From GH45 sp046704385 (lineage in GTDB: Bacteria > Bacteroidota > Bacteroidia > Bacteroidales > SZUA-534), in contig JBJKSB010000024.1 of the NCBI GenBank assembly GCA_046704385.1, positions 1-23,763 of the forward strand: DNA of 23,763 nucleotides, in the 5' to 3' direction. Within the stretch, counting starts at the first letter, position 1, and each line of letters begins with the position of its first letter. This document shows positions 1 through 5,706 of this stretch, in pieces. The translations under genes were made by a program, and so were the position numbers. The notes under the pieces were generated by a model. That model saw only the letters and a program-made list of their open reading frames with translations, had not been told where the DNA came from and searched no databases.

Positions 1-1226
1 GTATTGAATACCATGGTGAAGGGGTTAAAAGCTTATCTATATCCGACAGGATGACTATAGCCAACCTGGCATCAGAAATGGGAGCTAAAAATGCAGTTTT
101 TCCACCGGATGAAATACTGGCCAATTATTTGGGAATGCAGATGAAAGAAGGTGTTTGGGCTGATGAAGATGCCCAATATGCATCTGAAATAGCAATTAAT
201 CTCGATGAGATTTTTCCCTTAGTAGCTGCACCCCATCATGTGGATAATGTAAAGGCTGTTTCGGAAGTAAAAGGCATTAAAATTCAGCAGGCGCTTATCG
301 GAACGTGCACCAATGGCCGACTGGACGATTTGCGTATTGCTGCTGAAATTTGCGAAGGTCGTTCAGTACCATCGGGTGTTCAATTTTTAATAGCACCAGC
401 ATCAAAAGAAATATACTTACAAGCTATTGAAGAAGGGATAATTTCGACGCTTATGAAAGCCGGGGCAACCATTCTGGGCTCATCATGTGGCCCCTGTTTG
501 GGAACTGGTCAGGGAATTCCGGCCGATGGTACTACGGTAATTTCCACAGCTAACCGAAATTTCAAAGGACGAATGGGAAACAAAGAAGCACAAATATACC
601 TTGCTTCACCGGCGTGCGTGGCTCTATCTGCCTTAAAAGGCGAAATTACCGATCCCAGGAAATTGCCAAAAGATGAACGGTTTCCTTTTCCGAAAACACA
701 AAGTACAACAGTTGTAATAGACACAACAGACAACCGTAAAAACAACGGGGTCTGGAATTATGCCGATGTCAATAATCTCAATACCGATCAGATGTTTGCC
801 GGAAACCTAACTTACAATATACTGAGCTCCGATGCCCCATCAATCCTTCCCCACCTGTTTAAAGGATTTGACGATAATTTTACAGAGAATATTAAAAAAG
901 GCGATATAATTATTGCCGGTGATAATTTTGGCTGTGGCAGTTCACGTGAGCACCCGGCTGTAGGATTGGCTTATGCTGGTATAAAAGCCATAATTGTTAA
1001 ATCGGTTAACCGGATTTTTTATCGCTCGTGCATAAACCAGGGATTATTATTAATTGTAAATACCGGCGTTGTTAATAATTATAAACCTGGTGATTCAGTT
1101 GAAATTGATTTCACAAAAGGTATTATTTCACTAAATGGCAAACCATACAAGATACCGCCTCTGCCTGCTAAACTAATGGATATTATTAATAAAAATGGAT
1201 TGATTAATGCGATTTTAGGAGAGTAA
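1..1226 (+). CDS. Fused aconitase-superfamily hydro-lyase (LeuC+LeuD / homoaconitase type), 5' end outside window
   Basis: The frame is open from the first complete codon at base 3, and the upstream residues (EYHGEGVKSLSISDRM) are typical aconitase-family sequence, so the real start lies before the window. The ATG at 51 is internal. The visible 408 residues contain the C-terminal half of the large [4Fe-4S] domain, with cluster cysteines in GTCTNGRLDD and in GSSCGPCLGTGQG. A linker follows, then a small swivelling domain with DNFGCGSSREHP and the tail GKPYKIPPLPAKL. The family dehydrates and rehydrates hydroxy-acids such as isopropylmalate, citrate or homocitrate in the cytoplasm. LeuC and LeuD are usually separate proteins, and here they are one chain. 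The loop after NTDQMFAG, where archaeal small subunits carry a YLRT-type specificity motif, reads NLTYNIL, so the substrate cannot be assigned. The family is certain and the exact enzyme is not. Confidence 0.85.
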   Translation, partial: IEYHGEGVKSLSISDRMTIANLASEMGAKNAVFPPDEILANYLGMQMKEGVWADEDAQYASEIAINLDEIFPLVAAPHHVDNVKAVSEVKGIKIQQALIGTCTNGRLDDLRIAAEICEGRSVPSGVQFLIAPASKEIYLQAIEEGIISTLMKAGATILGSSCGPCLGTGQGIPADGTTVISTANRNFKGRMGNKEAQIYLASPACVALSALKGEITDPRKLPKDERFPFPKTQSTTVVIDTTDNRKNNGVWNYADVNNLNTDQMFAGNLTYNILSSDAPSILPHLFKGFDDNFTENIKKGDIIIAGDNFGCGSSREHPAVGLAYAGIKAIIVKSVNRIFYRSCINQGLLLIVNTGVVNNYKPGDSVEIDFTKGIISLNGKPYKIPPLPAKLMDIINKNGLINAILGE

Positions 1227-1291
1227 ATCAATCGCTAAAACTAAACTGATAAGTTGATTTTTGTACCCTTGCACCTGAAGGTATTCACTAT

Positions 1292-1325
1292 TGTCCTGTC
1301 GGACATTTCCCCCAGCCAGGGGAAA
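1292..1325. repeat. Two adjacent hairpins, REP-like intergenic palindrome
   Basis: TGTCC (1292-1296) pairs with GGACA (1301-1305) across a 4-base loop. Immediately afterwards TTTCCCC (1306-1312) pairs with GGGGAAA (1319-1325) across 6 bases. The pair lies about 80 bp after the hydro-lyase gene. It is GC-richer than its surroundings and followed by GCTTTAAT, so it may terminate that gene or be a dispersed extragenic palindrome. Only the symmetry is seen; the role is inferred. Confidence 0.5.
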
Positions 1326-1421
1326 AGCTTTAATATTATTACTGCTATACTTTTTGAGTTTTAATAATACTTTTAATTTAAGCAAATCCACCATGATTTA
1401 GCATTCTCCTGGATTTTGCCT

Positions 1422-2048
1422 ATGTTTGCACAAAATTTAGAAAACATGTTTAAATCCGATTTAGAAAAAGTAAGTTATTGTTTTGGGGTTAACATTGCCC
1501 AAAACCTCGAACAACAAGGTATGAGTGAAATTGCAGCTGAATTTGTAGCTAAAGGTCTTGAAGATTATTTAAAGGACAATGATCTGGAAGTACCCGAAGA
1601 AGAAATTCAATTTGTGCTTCAAAATTATTTTGCAAAACTTCAGGAGAAACAATTTGAAGGAAACATTATTCAGGGCAAAGAATTTTTAGAAGAGAATGCA
1701 AAACGCGAAGAAGTAACAACCCTGCCCAGCGGCTTACAATACGAGGTGCTTAAAGAAGGTGTCGGTGTAAAACCCGGAATTAATGATAATGTTACTACGC
1801 ATTATCATGGAACTTTAATTGACGGGACTGTATTTGATAGTTCGGTAAATCGTAATCAGCCGGCAACATTTCCGGTAAATGGTGTAATTAAAGGATGGGT
1901 TGAAGCGCTGCAACTTATGAACATGGGATCGAAATGGCGTATTTATGTACCTGAAGACCTGGCTTATGGTGCCAATCCACACCCTGGTGGCCCTATTGAA
2001 CCCTTTACTACTTTAATATTCGATATTGAACTTTTATCAATAAATTAG
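1422..2048 (+). CDS. FKBP-type peptidyl-prolyl cis-trans isomerase
   Basis: The protein has an N-terminal FKBP_N-like helical segment (about residues 8-90: SDLEKVSYCFGVNIAQNLEQQ and following) that dimerises in FkpA/Mip relatives. A C-terminal FKBP domain (about 110-208) follows, with VTTHYHGTLIDGTVFDSS, PVNGVIKGWVEAL, WRIYVPEDLAYG and the last strand LIFDIELL. These match the family pattern for catalysing prolyl isomerisation during folding. The usual I-P-[PA]-N-x-x-L segment before the last strand reads IEPFTTLIF, a small deviation. No signal peptide or lipobox is visible, so a cytoplasmic location is likely. I chose the ATG at 1422. The ATG at 1446 (MFKSDLEKV) is an equally credible start and gives the length usual for the family, while a TTG at 1416 is less likely. 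Confidence 0.9.
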   Translation: MFAQNLENMFKSDLEKVSYCFGVNIAQNLEQQGMSEIAAEFVAKGLEDYLKDNDLEVPEEEIQFVLQNYFAKLQEKQFEGNIIQGKEFLEENAKREEVTTLPSGLQYEVLKEGVGVKPGINDNVTTHYHGTLIDGTVFDSSVNRNQPATFPVNGVIKGWVEALQLMNMGSKWRIYVPEDLAYGANPHPGGPIEPFTTLIFDIELLSIN

Positions 2049-2080
2049 GCTAATTTTATATTGGCTTAAATTAAATTGGC

Positions 2081-2100
2081 AATGGTTTTGGAAACCATTT
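2081..2100 (+). terminator. Hairpin after the FKBP gene
   Basis: AATGGTTT (2081-2088) pairs perfectly with AAACCATT (2092-2099) across TGG, 33 bp after the FKBP stop codon. The tail is TAAAAATTT rather than a clean T-run, so this is a probable but weak intrinsic terminator. It also sits where the -33 region of the tRNA promoter would be. Confidence 0.45.
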
Positions 2101-2115
2101 AAAAATTTATATTTT
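2087..2115 (+). promoter_or_regulatory. Possible promoter of tRNA-Arg
   Basis: TTTG (2087-2090), then 17 bp, then TATATTTT (2108-2115) resembles the Bacteroidota promoter TTTG-N19-TAnnTTTG with one mismatch in the -7 box and a short spacer. A leader hairpin, GCACTC (2117-2122) with GAGTGC (2133-2138), lies between it and the tRNA. Confidence 0.35.
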
Positions 2116-2143
2116 CGCACTCGCAAAATTGAGAGTGCATGCT

Positions 2144-2217
2144 GGTCGCGTAGCTCAGTTGAATAGAGCAACAGCCTTCTAAGCTGTGGGTCGTGGGTTT
2201 GAATCCCGCCGCGATCA
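2144..2217 (+). tRNA. tRNA-Arg (anticodon UCU)
   Basis: A full cloverleaf can be drawn. The acceptor is GGTCGCG with CGCGATC (one G-T wobble). The D-stem is GCTC/GAGC. The anticodon stem is ACAGC/GCTGT with loop CTTCTAA, whose middle bases TCT read AGA codons. The variable loop is GGGTC, and the T-arm is GTGGG-TTTGAAT-CCCGC. The discriminator base is A2217, and CCA is not encoded. The last 14 bases are part of the direct repeat that bounds the integrated element, so this gene is the integration target and has been kept functional by the repeat carried on the element. Confidence 0.97.
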
Positions 2218-2218
2218 C
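2204..2218. repeat. Attachment site, tRNA side
   Basis: TCCCGCCGCGATCAC forms the T-arm 3' strand and acceptor 3' strand of tRNA-Arg plus one base. It is repeated exactly at 16127-16141. Extending upstream, 19 of 21 bases match (2198-2218 against 16121-16141). Confidence 0.93.
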
Positions 2219-2232
2219 TAATAATTACTACA

Positions 2233-2271
2233 AACCCGTGAATTACAGAGTTTTACACGGGTTGTTTTTTT
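2233..2271 (+). terminator. Intrinsic terminator after tRNA-Arg, supplied by the element
   Basis: AACCCGTG (2233-2240) pairs with CACGGGTT (2256-2263) across 15 bases, followed by GTTTTTTT. It stops transcripts from the tRNA promoter soon after they enter the element and replaces the host tRNA terminator displaced to 16152-16200. Confidence 0.85.
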
Positions 2272-2294
2272 ATCACATATCGTTTTACATACAA

Positions 2295-2546
2295 TTATTG
2301 GCTTTTACCTATTAAAAATCTTACCCTTGAATTAAATCTTTGAGTATAATTTTCTGAACCTGGTAAACATTCCTGCACTAAAAAAGTACCAGCTTCGAAT
2401 TTATCAAGTGAATCGTTTATGGCTGTCAGCTCATCATTGAATACACCAACAACCTTTTTATTCTTGATAACCAGAATTTTCCTATTGTATTTACCAACTA
2501 ATTCTGCCTGGTTATCCAAATAAAATTGAAATTCCTGGGTTAGCAT
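2295..2546 (-). CDS. Small conserved protein, DUF5678-like
   Basis: An 83-residue protein reading MLTQEFQFYLDNQAELV, KYNRKILVIKNKKVVGVFND, AGTFLVQECLPGSENYTQ. The order (helix, YNxKxxVIKxxKVVG strand pair, then GTFLxQECxPG) resembles the small DUF5678-type proteins common in Bacteroidota. Those have no firm molecular function and often sit beside a retropepsin-like protease gene, which is absent here. No membrane segment or signal is visible. It is the first gene inside the element and diverges from the gene at 2691. A -7 box TAAATTTG lies on the minus strand at 2590-2583. The family call rests on memory of the motif, so it is tentative. Confidence 0.7.
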   Translation of the reverse strand: MLTQEFQFYLDNQAELVGKYNRKILVIKNKKVVGVFNDELTAINDSLDKFEAGTFLVQECLPGSENYTQRFNSRVRFLIGKSQ

Positions 2547-2582
2547 AATTGTTATTATTTAAAATAAATTGCTGACTTACAA

Positions 2583-2653
2583 CAAATTTACTTCATTTTT
2601 CGGGTTTTTATAACCCTAAACTTGACTTTTAGCTACTGAATCGTTTAATTTTG
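2583..2653. promoter_or_regulatory. Divergent promoter region between 2295-2546 and 2691-2984
   Basis: Rightward: TTG (2622-2624), 21 bp, TAATTTTG (2646-2653), matching TAnnTTTG, 37 bp before the ATG at 2691. Leftward: the minus-strand box TAAATTTG (2590-2583) without a clear -33 partner. GGGTT (2602-2606) and AACCC (2612-2616) form a short dyad between the two, a possible operator. Confidence 0.55.
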
Positions 2654-2690
2654 ATAACGAGTTTTGAAAAGCTAACTAAAAATAATTGCT

Positions 2691-2984
2691 ATGGTAAGAC
2701 TTACAGTAACTGATATTGAGTTGGAGAGGATATTTCGACGTGCTTATGAATTAGGAGAGAGTAATGGAGCTGAAAAGGTGTTGATCGAGTTGGGATTACT
2801 TTCAAACGATGTAAAGAAAACAGTTGCTGTTAAGAAATTGGGGAGCTCAACTTATAAAAGAGCAGTGGCTAGGGGCTTTATTAAAGAACGCAAACTTGAC
2901 CCCACAAAGAAAAACAGTACTATAGTAGTATCGCGGAAAGAGCTAAATTATATTGAGAAAATTATGTATAACCCAAGTTTTTAA
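2691..2984 (+). CDS. Hypothetical 97-residue protein with possible DNA-binding C-terminal half
   Basis: No family was recognised. The N-terminal half (about 1-40) is acidic and helical (VTDIELERIFRRAYELGES, VLIELGLLS). The C-terminal half (about 45-90) is basic, and its order of KLGSSTYKRAVARGFI, then KERKLDPTKKNSTIVVSRKEL, resembles a winged-helix or excisionase-like reader in which two helices are followed by a short beta wing and a final helix. It has its own promoter at 2622-2653 and is followed 29 bp later by the cysteine-rich gene. Its position near the attachment site would suit an excisionase or regulator. That role is inference. Confidence 0.65.
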   Translation: MVRLTVTDIELERIFRRAYELGESNGAEKVLIELGLLSNDVKKTVAVKKLGSSTYKRAVARGFIKERKLDPTKKNSTIVVSRKELNYIEKIMYNPSF

Positions 2985-3013
2985 AATAAAGGTCCTTTTT
3001 GATTCTATGCAAA

Positions 3014-3223
3014 ATGAACCTAAATGATAGTCACGAATATTATAACCCTTATAAATCCGTTTGCTCCAATTGTAAATGGTTTAAGGTAATCGAATTTAGC
3101 TGCAAAGCTTTTCCGGATGGAATTCCATTGCAAGTATTATCGGGTGAGAAGGATCATAATCAGCCATTACCGGACCAGGGGAATACAATCATATTTAAGG
3201 CTAAGACAATACAGAACCTTTAA
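3014..3223 (+). CDS. Small CxxC protein of the CKxFPDGIP type
   Basis: A 69-residue protein with CSNCKWFKV (two cysteines two apart), then a third cysteine in FSCKAFPDGIPLQVLSGEKDHNQPLPDQGNTIIF. The pattern C-x2-C ... C-x-AFPxGIPxxxxxGxxxHxxPxPxDxG is a recurring small bacterial protein family known to me only as hypothetical. The spaced cysteines and histidine suggest metal binding. I start it at the ATG at 3014, since a TTG at 2999 would add five residues and Bacteroidota rarely use TTG. It follows the 2691 gene by 29 bp and is probably cotranscribed. It is the last gene before the repeat-rich stretch. Confidence 0.7.
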   Translation: MNLNDSHEYYNPYKSVCSNCKWFKVIEFSCKAFPDGIPLQVLSGEKDHNQPLPDQGNTIIFKAKTIQNL

Positions 3224-3243
3224 GACTGAAATAATTTGAATTC

Positions 3244-3654
3244 TTGCCGTAATCTTGCCGTGATAAGAAACCATGCTTTGATAATTTTTCATGTTACCGT
3301 AAAGTTACCGTAATTAATTTCAAAAAGTACCCGTAATGTCCCCGCGATTAATTTTAAGTGTTGCCCTAAAGTTGCCCCTATTTCGTTATTTGACATCGCC
3401 CTTTTGTGAAAAAACCTTACCGTAACCTTATCCTAATTTTATTTTTTCTAATGTGGCTGTAATGTGGCTGTTATTTATTTAAAAGTCGCTCTAAAGTCAT
3501 CCCATTACTTGAACTCAAAATAGTTAAAAATATAGCCCTAATCTGACATTGGTTCATGTTTTAACATGGCCGTAAAATGGCCGTAATTTATAGTTTAACG
3601 TAGTCGTAATATACTCGTGGTTTGTGATTTGACCTCGCTGTAAACTCGCTGTGT
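3244..3654. repeat. Array of about 12 paired 9-bp boxes (11-bp offset within pairs, mostly ~34-bp period)
   Basis: This lies in the gene-free stretch 3224-4007. First boxes start at 3244, 3294, 3328, 3361, 3396, 3417, 3454, 3486, 3533, 3567, 3601 and 3635. Partners start 11 bp later at 3255, 3305, 3339, 3372, (3407 degenerate), 3428, 3465, 3497, 3544, 3578, 3612 and 3646. The consensus is TNNYCGTAA. Examples are TTGCCGTAA/TTGCCGTGA, TTACCGTAA/TTACCGTAA, TGGCTGTAA/TGGCTGTTA, TGGCCGTAA/TGGCCGTAA and TCGCTGTAA/TCGCTGTGT. The variable bases 2-3 change between pairs but agree within 7 of 12 pairs. AT-rich spacers separate pairs, and most pair-to-pair distances are 32-37 bp, with 21, 47 and 50 as exceptions. 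The period is not a multiple of three and no long frame crosses it, so it is non-coding. Possible roles are replication iterons, a partition site, a multi-site operator or a structured RNA. Confidence 0.85.
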
Positions 3655-3682
3655 TACAATAAATATGATTTAATATTAGAAT

Positions 3683-3722
3683 TATAAAGTAGGTCAGGGA
3701 AATTTTTCCCTCACCTATTATA
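3683..3722. promoter_or_regulatory. 17-bp near-perfect hairpin or operator
   Basis: TATAA (3683-3687), a two-base bulge, TAGGT (3690-3694), one C-C mismatch and AGGGAAA (3696-3702) pair with TTTCCCT (3705-3711), ACCTA (3713-3717) and TTATA (3718-3722), leaving a two-base TT loop. The arms are nearly contiguous, which favours a DNA dyad or cruciform at an origin or operator over an RNA hairpin with a normal loop. No T-run follows, so it is not a standard terminator. Confidence 0.6.
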
Positions 3723-3737
3723 CCGATCAATGGAACC

Positions 3738-3915
3738 AGCTTGGAAAAATGTTACTGGGACGAAATTTCGGCTTAGTGAATATAAGGATTCTACGTGCAG
3801 AAAGATGCTCGATCCAAATTTGGATTGACTGAAGGAATCGGCCTGGGAAATATTAACGGGTCAAAAATTCGGCTGGTTGAATTAACATGCTCAAATTTGG
3901 GCCGGTCACTATGAA
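3738..3915. repeat. Degenerate tandem repeat with AAATTT-centred palindromes
   Basis: Two diverged copies of a longer unit can be aligned, beginning TTGGAAAAATGTTACTGGG (3741-3759) and CTGGGAAATATTAACGGG (3843-3860). Each continues into an AAATT box, CGGCT(T/G), and TGAAT, then into a second AAATTT box. The boxes start at 3763, 3816, 3865 and 3893. Three are perfect palindromes with different flanks: CGAAATTTCG (3761-3770), ATCCAAATTTGGAT (3812-3825) and CAAATTTG (3892-3899). Nothing coding is visible between 3661 and 4007. Confidence 0.55.
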
Positions 3916-4007
3916 ATGCTATTAAATTATTCTTCCCATGTTTATTAAAGTTAGTATTATACAAACTCAAACATTACTTTAGTATATCAATTATATGCAA
4001 TAAAACT

Positions 4008-4478
4008 GTGACAGTGAAAATCAAAGAATTACCAATTGAAAGTGAATTACAGGAAAAAATACAAATCCTGATTGATAAACAATTGGCATATATCGGTATC
4101 AAGATTGAGATACTCGACATGAAAGATAAAATAATAACAGTTAGAAGCGAACAGGTCCAACTTAAGAACAATTTTATTTTATCACAAAAACAGATAATTG
4201 AACGGGTTAAACCTGTGTTTGATTTATTGAAAGGGTACGTGATACGCTATAGGGCTATCAGTTACAACCCTAAATTTAATAAACTTGACCACAATTGGAT
4301 AATTGATAAGATGAGAGAATTTAATTTATCAAGGAATGATATTATAAAACAAATGAGTCTTGACAAAAGCACTCTCTCATTACTACTTTCAGGTAACAAA
4401 ATATTAACCAGGTTTCAAAAAGCGGCTTTTTACTATTATTTTATGACCTTTGTGTTGAATAAAGAGCAGCGTAAGTAA
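4008..4478 (+). CDS. HTH-domain regulator of mobile-element type
   Basis: A 156-residue protein. Residues 1-100 are a basic and acidic helical region of unknown fold. Residues 104-150 hold a helix-turn-helix of Cro/C1 type: WIIDKMREFNLSRNDI, IKQMSLDKSTLSLLLSG, NKILTRFQKAAFYYYF. Related C-terminal domains with LDKSTLSLxLSG and a closing FYYYF helix occur in proteins on Bacteroidota integrative elements. The frame is open from 3915 but contains no ATG upstream. The start is a GTG at 4008 or 4014, unusual for this genome and a sign of weak translation or of a start I misplace. It converges with the XRE gene with no base between stop codons. Its position right after the repeat stretch makes it a candidate binder of those repeats. 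That is inference. Confidence 0.7.
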   Translation: MTVKIKELPIESELQEKIQILIDKQLAYIGIKIEILDMKDKIITVRSEQVQLKNNFILSQKQIIERVKPVFDLLKGYVIRYRAISYNPKFNKLDHNWIIDKMREFNLSRNDIIKQMSLDKSTLSLLLSGNKILTRFQKAAFYYYFMTFVLNKEQRK

Positions 4479-4760
4479 TTAATAAATAGACTGGATCTTA
4501 TCAATATCCATCTCACCAACCGGGAAATATTTCCCATCACGTTTAATATAAACCTGTTCTTGTGTTGTTTCTTTGGTTGGTTGGAATAACTCCCTTACGT
4601 CAACATCCAATTCTTTAGCAATTTTTAATAATAATTCAAATCTGGGTTGACGTTTCCCATTAACAATAAGACTTAGCGCGTTTTCAGTAATACTCAACTT
4701 TTCTGCCAGGTCCTTACTTGTAATACCTTTTCCTTGTAAAATTTCTTTTATCCGTAACAT
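4479..4760 (-). CDS. XRE-family transcriptional repressor
   Basis: A 93-residue protein whose residues 1-60 form a Cro/C1 helix-turn-helix: MLRIKEILQGKGITSKDLAEKL, SITENALSLIVNGKRQP, ELLLKIAKELDVDVRELF. The last 30 residues (QEQVYIKRDGKYFPVGEMD) form a short beta-rich tail seen in many small Bacteroidota XRE proteins. It is transcribed away from radC, and the shared 140-bp region contains a perfect 8+8 bp dyad over the radC promoter. The simplest reading is that this protein represses radC and perhaps itself. A minus-strand -7 box TATATTTG lies at 4789-4782, 21 bp before the start codon. Confidence 0.88.
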   Translation of the reverse strand: MLRIKEILQGKGITSKDLAEKLSITENALSLIVNGKRQPRFELLLKIAKELDVDVRELFQPTKETTQEQVYIKRDGKYFPVGEMDIDKIQSIY

Positions 4761-4781
4761 GATAGTTTTAATTTATAAACC

Positions 4782-4789
4782 CAAATATA
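4782..4789 (-). promoter_or_regulatory. -7 box for the XRE gene
   Basis: On the minus strand TATATTTG matches TAnnTTTG exactly. No good TTTG partner is visible 19-21 bp upstream, so the promoter would be weak or activator-dependent. Confidence 0.45.
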
Positions 4790-4838
4790 TAAAATAAAAC
4801 AATACCGATAATAATTTATAATAATATTATCCTTTTTG

Positions 4839-4889
4839 TTTGATTATATTATTTATTCTGTTATATTTGTTTGCAATTAATCAAACAAA
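4839..4889 (+). promoter_or_regulatory. radC promoter with overlapping palindromic operator
   Basis: TTTG (4839-4842), exactly 19 bp, TATATTTG (4862-4869) is a textbook Bacteroidota promoter, 32 bp before the ATG at 4902. The dyad TTTGTTTG (4866-4873), 8 bp, CAAACAAA (4882-4889) overlaps the -7 box and covers the expected start of transcription. That is ideal placement for repression by the divergent XRE protein. Confidence 0.75.
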
Positions 4890-4901
4890 TACGATAATTT
4901 T

Positions 4902-5552
4902 ATGAATGCTGAAAACACTTTAAAACATTCCAAAGCTAATTTGATTGGAGAAGTAAAGTTGAGTTATCATCCAGAAATTAAATCATCAGATTTGCCAATT
5001 GTGACTGATTCTAATTCTGCTTCAAAAATTTTAAGAGAAAAATGGTCAGATGATATTTGTTACCGAGAGGAAGTAAATGTTCTTCTACTTAATACCTCAT
5101 GTCGATTAATAGGCTTTGCTCCTCTTTTTAAAGGTGGGATAAATTCGACTATTGCAGATACCAGGGTAATTTTACAGTTAGCTCTTTTGAGTAATGCAAG
5201 TAGTATTATAATTGCTCATAATCATCCATCCGGGAACAAGGAACCTTCTGATGTTGATATTAATATGACTTATCAGTTGATTAAGGCACTTAATGTTTTT
5301 AACATTAGTTTATAGGATCATATTATTTTAACTGATACCGATCATTATTCTTTTGTTGGAAATGGCATTATGCCAGCCGAAATGAAATTTAGTGACTTAA
5401 CAGAGAAGACCAAGACAATCAATTATGATGAACTTATAGAGCGAAAGGAGAATATAATTAAAGCCCAAGAGGACACAATTAAAACCAAAGAATTATTGAT
5501 CCAGATTCTATTTGAAAAATTGGAAAAATATGAGAAACAACAGGTTTGTTGA
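4902..5552 (+). pseudogene. radC: RadC/JAB-domain protein interrupted by an in-frame TAG
   Basis: The frame encodes a RadC-like MPN/JAB protein. REEVNVLLLN (Glu near residue 57) and HNHPSGNKEPSDVD (His106, His108, Asp119) supply the metal-binding JAMM residues. After 137 codons a TAG (5313-5315) follows FNISL. The same frame then continues with DHIILTDTDHYSF, GIM and a charged coiled-coil tail (ERKENIIKAQEDTIKTKELL) to a TGA ending at 5552. RadC relatives normally read L-L-D-H-I at this point, so a single TTG-to-TAG change explains it. Other genes of the element (8248, 8600) end in TAG, so reassignment of TAG is unlikely. The truncated protein keeps all metal ligands but lacks the last strands. 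RadC proteins are frequent on mobile elements, and their role there is unresolved. Confidence 0.85.
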
Positions 5553-5706
5553 TCTTTAACAGTATTTAATTTGCGAATTGAAATGCTTATATTAGCAGTC
5601 AAAATGAAGCTTCCAAGAACAATATTTCATTATTTATATTTACTTCAAAAAGAATTAAGGAAGACATTAAATCTGTGTTTAATGAATTAGACGATTATTT
5701 AACTCA

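Noticed and set aside
3244..3654. CRISPR array
   Set aside because: Units are too short and too divergent, spacers are AT-rich and alike, and no cas gene is present. The variation lies inside the repeated boxes rather than in spacers.
3244..4478. Type III toxin-antitoxin system (repeat RNA plus ToxN-like toxin)
   Set aside because: The repeats are not near-identical, the downstream protein is an HTH protein without ToxN-like sequence, and it is separated from the array by about 350 bp.
4902..5552. TAG reassigned to an amino acid, as in some crAss-like phages
   Set aside because: The genes ending at 8248 and 8600 in the same element use TAG as their stop, and no suppressor tRNA is visible.
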